Of a DNA stretch of 32,459 nucleotides, positions 31,881 through 32,459 are shown piece by piece. The stretch is taken from NCBI GenBank assembly GCA_011525905.1, contig WYBK01000053.1, forward strand, positions 1 to 32,459, given 5' to 3'. Position 1 is the stretch's first letter. The number at the start of each line of letters is the position of its first letter. The position numbers and the translations under genes are program-made. This DNA comes from Acidobacteriota bacterium (GTDB lineage Bacteria; Acidobacteriota; Thermoanaerobaculia; Multivoradales; JAGPDF01). The notes beneath the pieces were generated by a model that saw only the letters and a list, made by a program, of their open reading frames with translations, had not been told where the DNA came from and did not search any database.

Positions 31881-32459
31881 GACCCCTGCCCCCGCTCTGG
31901 GCGGAGCCGCTCGCGCCCTTCGCGGCGAGACTCGACCGGGCGCGCCCCTGGGCGCTGCTCGAGGCCGCGCTCGACGAGGCGCTGGCGGCGCTGCCGTCGA
32001 GCGCGCTCGACGGCTGGATCGACCGCCGCGCGGTGCTGCTCGGCGACCGCATCGTGGTCGAGAAGGGGGCGCGGGTCGGCGCCGGCGCGATCCTCGAGGG
32101 GCCGATCCGCGTCGGCCCCGACTGCGAGATCCGCCCGGGCGCCTACCTGCGCGGCGGCTGCTGGCTGGGCGCCGGCTGCGTGGTCGGCGCCTCGACCGAG
32201 GTCAAGCGAGCGATCTTCTTCGACGGCGCCCGGGCGCCCCACCTCGCCTACGTCGGCGATTCGATCCTCGGCCGCGAGGTCAACCTGGGTGCCGGCACGA
32301 TCCTGTCGAACTTCCGCCACGACGGCGGCGAGATCGTGATTCCGCACGGCGACGACCGGCTGCGCACCGGCCGCCGGAAGCTCGGCGCGCTGCTCGGCGA
32401 TGGCGTCGCCACCGGCTGCAACTCGGTCCTCAACCCCGGCACGATCGTCGGCGCCGGCA
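31877..32459 (+). CDS. GlmU-like left-handed beta-helix acyltransferase (partial, 3' cut)
   Basis: At least 194 residues are visible before the window ends, with no stop. A helical N-terminal piece (about 1-50) leads to hexapeptide-repeat beta-helix strands (RVGAGAILEGPIRVGPDCEI). A block very close to the GlmU acetyltransferase active site follows: STEVKRAIFFDGARAPHLAY, VGDSILGREVNLGAG, ILSNFRHDGG. His122, Tyr125 and Asn145 sit where GlmU has its catalytic His, Tyr and Asn. No N-terminal uridylyltransferase domain is present, so it is a stand-alone sugar-nucleotide acyltransferase or a GlmU C-terminal paralogue. The TTG start overlaps the epimerase stop (TTGA). Confidence 0.85.
   Translation, partial: MRPLPPLWAEPLAPFAARLDRARPWALLEAALDEALAALPSSALDGWIDRRAVLLGDRIVVEKGARVGAGAILEGPIRVGPDCEIRPGAYLRGGCWLGAGCVVGASTEVKRAIFFDGARAPHLAYVGDSILGREVNLGAGTILSNFRHDGGEIVIPHGDDRLRTGRRKLGALLGDGVATGCNSVLNPGTIVGAG

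Noticed and set aside
1-32459. tRNA, rRNA, CRISPR arrays, insertion sequences, prophage genes
   Set aside because: None seen: no spaced identical repeats, no transposase or integrase motifs, and no tRNA-like cloverleaf sequence was recognised by eye. A covariance-model scan would be needed to exclude small RNAs.

Overview
This is a chromosomal window from a very GC-rich bacterium. About 27 genes are packed tightly on both strands. There is no rRNA, tRNA, CRISPR array, transposase or phage gene, and no gap between genes exceeds about 240 bases. The gene content points to Acidobacteriota, most likely a lineage like Thermoanaerobaculia: an Oar-type TonB-dependent receptor with an N-terminal carboxypeptidase-regulatory-like domain, two DUF4388 (PATAN) proteins, a DUF1844 protein, and a secreted lyase-like propeller carrying a CXXCH motif. 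The phylum is an inference from these families. No marker gene is present to settle it.

Layout. (1) 47-3594, minus: a compact operon of a DUF1844 protein, a membrane TPR protein, and a DUF4388 protein fused to a membrane segment and a pseudopilin-like tail. (2) 3707-7289: mazG, a convergent zinc-ribbon/beta-propeller membrane protein, and a secreted CXXCH plus Vgb-like propeller protein. (3) 7304-11462: tesA divergent from ybbA-ybbP, the same arrangement as in E. coli. (4) 11533-16764, minus: a regulatory and uptake block of a seven-helix membrane AraC regulator, a LytTR regulator with a degenerate receiver, and a large outer-membrane TonB-type receptor. (5) 16918-20234, minus: an envC-like / S41 / yibQ-like envelope operon. 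The S41 member appears to have lost both catalytic residues and the EnvC-like member has lost its HxH motif. (6) 20298-24162: a membrane-anchored alkaline-phosphatase-superfamily phosphodiesterase divergent from an oversized sigma-70-like factor and its probable membrane anti-sigma partner. (7) 24263-25072, minus: an RsbW-like kinase and a STAS antagonist, which form a partner-switching pair. (8) 25144-26258, minus: a CPBP intramembrane protease and a small unknown protein. (9) 26359-30287, plus: glutaryl-CoA dehydrogenase, GlpX and dCTP deaminase, translationally coupled, then a second DUF4388 protein. (10) 30184-32459: a 3-methyladenine DNA glycosylase divergent from a sugar-nucleotide epimerase, which is coupled to a GlmU-like left-handed beta-helix acyltransferase cut by the window edge.

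Themes. Much of the window concerns the cell envelope and signal transduction by proteins that have lost catalytic or phospho-acceptor residues (pseudo-S41, pseudo-LytM, pseudo-receiver). Two regulatory features stand out. One is a 29-bp perfect inverted repeat at 30907-30935 that contains both start codons of a divergent gene pair and an AT-only -10 core, which suggests leaderless transcription in both directions. The other is a recurring TGCTAGNNT motif placed ahead of several genes, which may be this lineage's extended -10 element.
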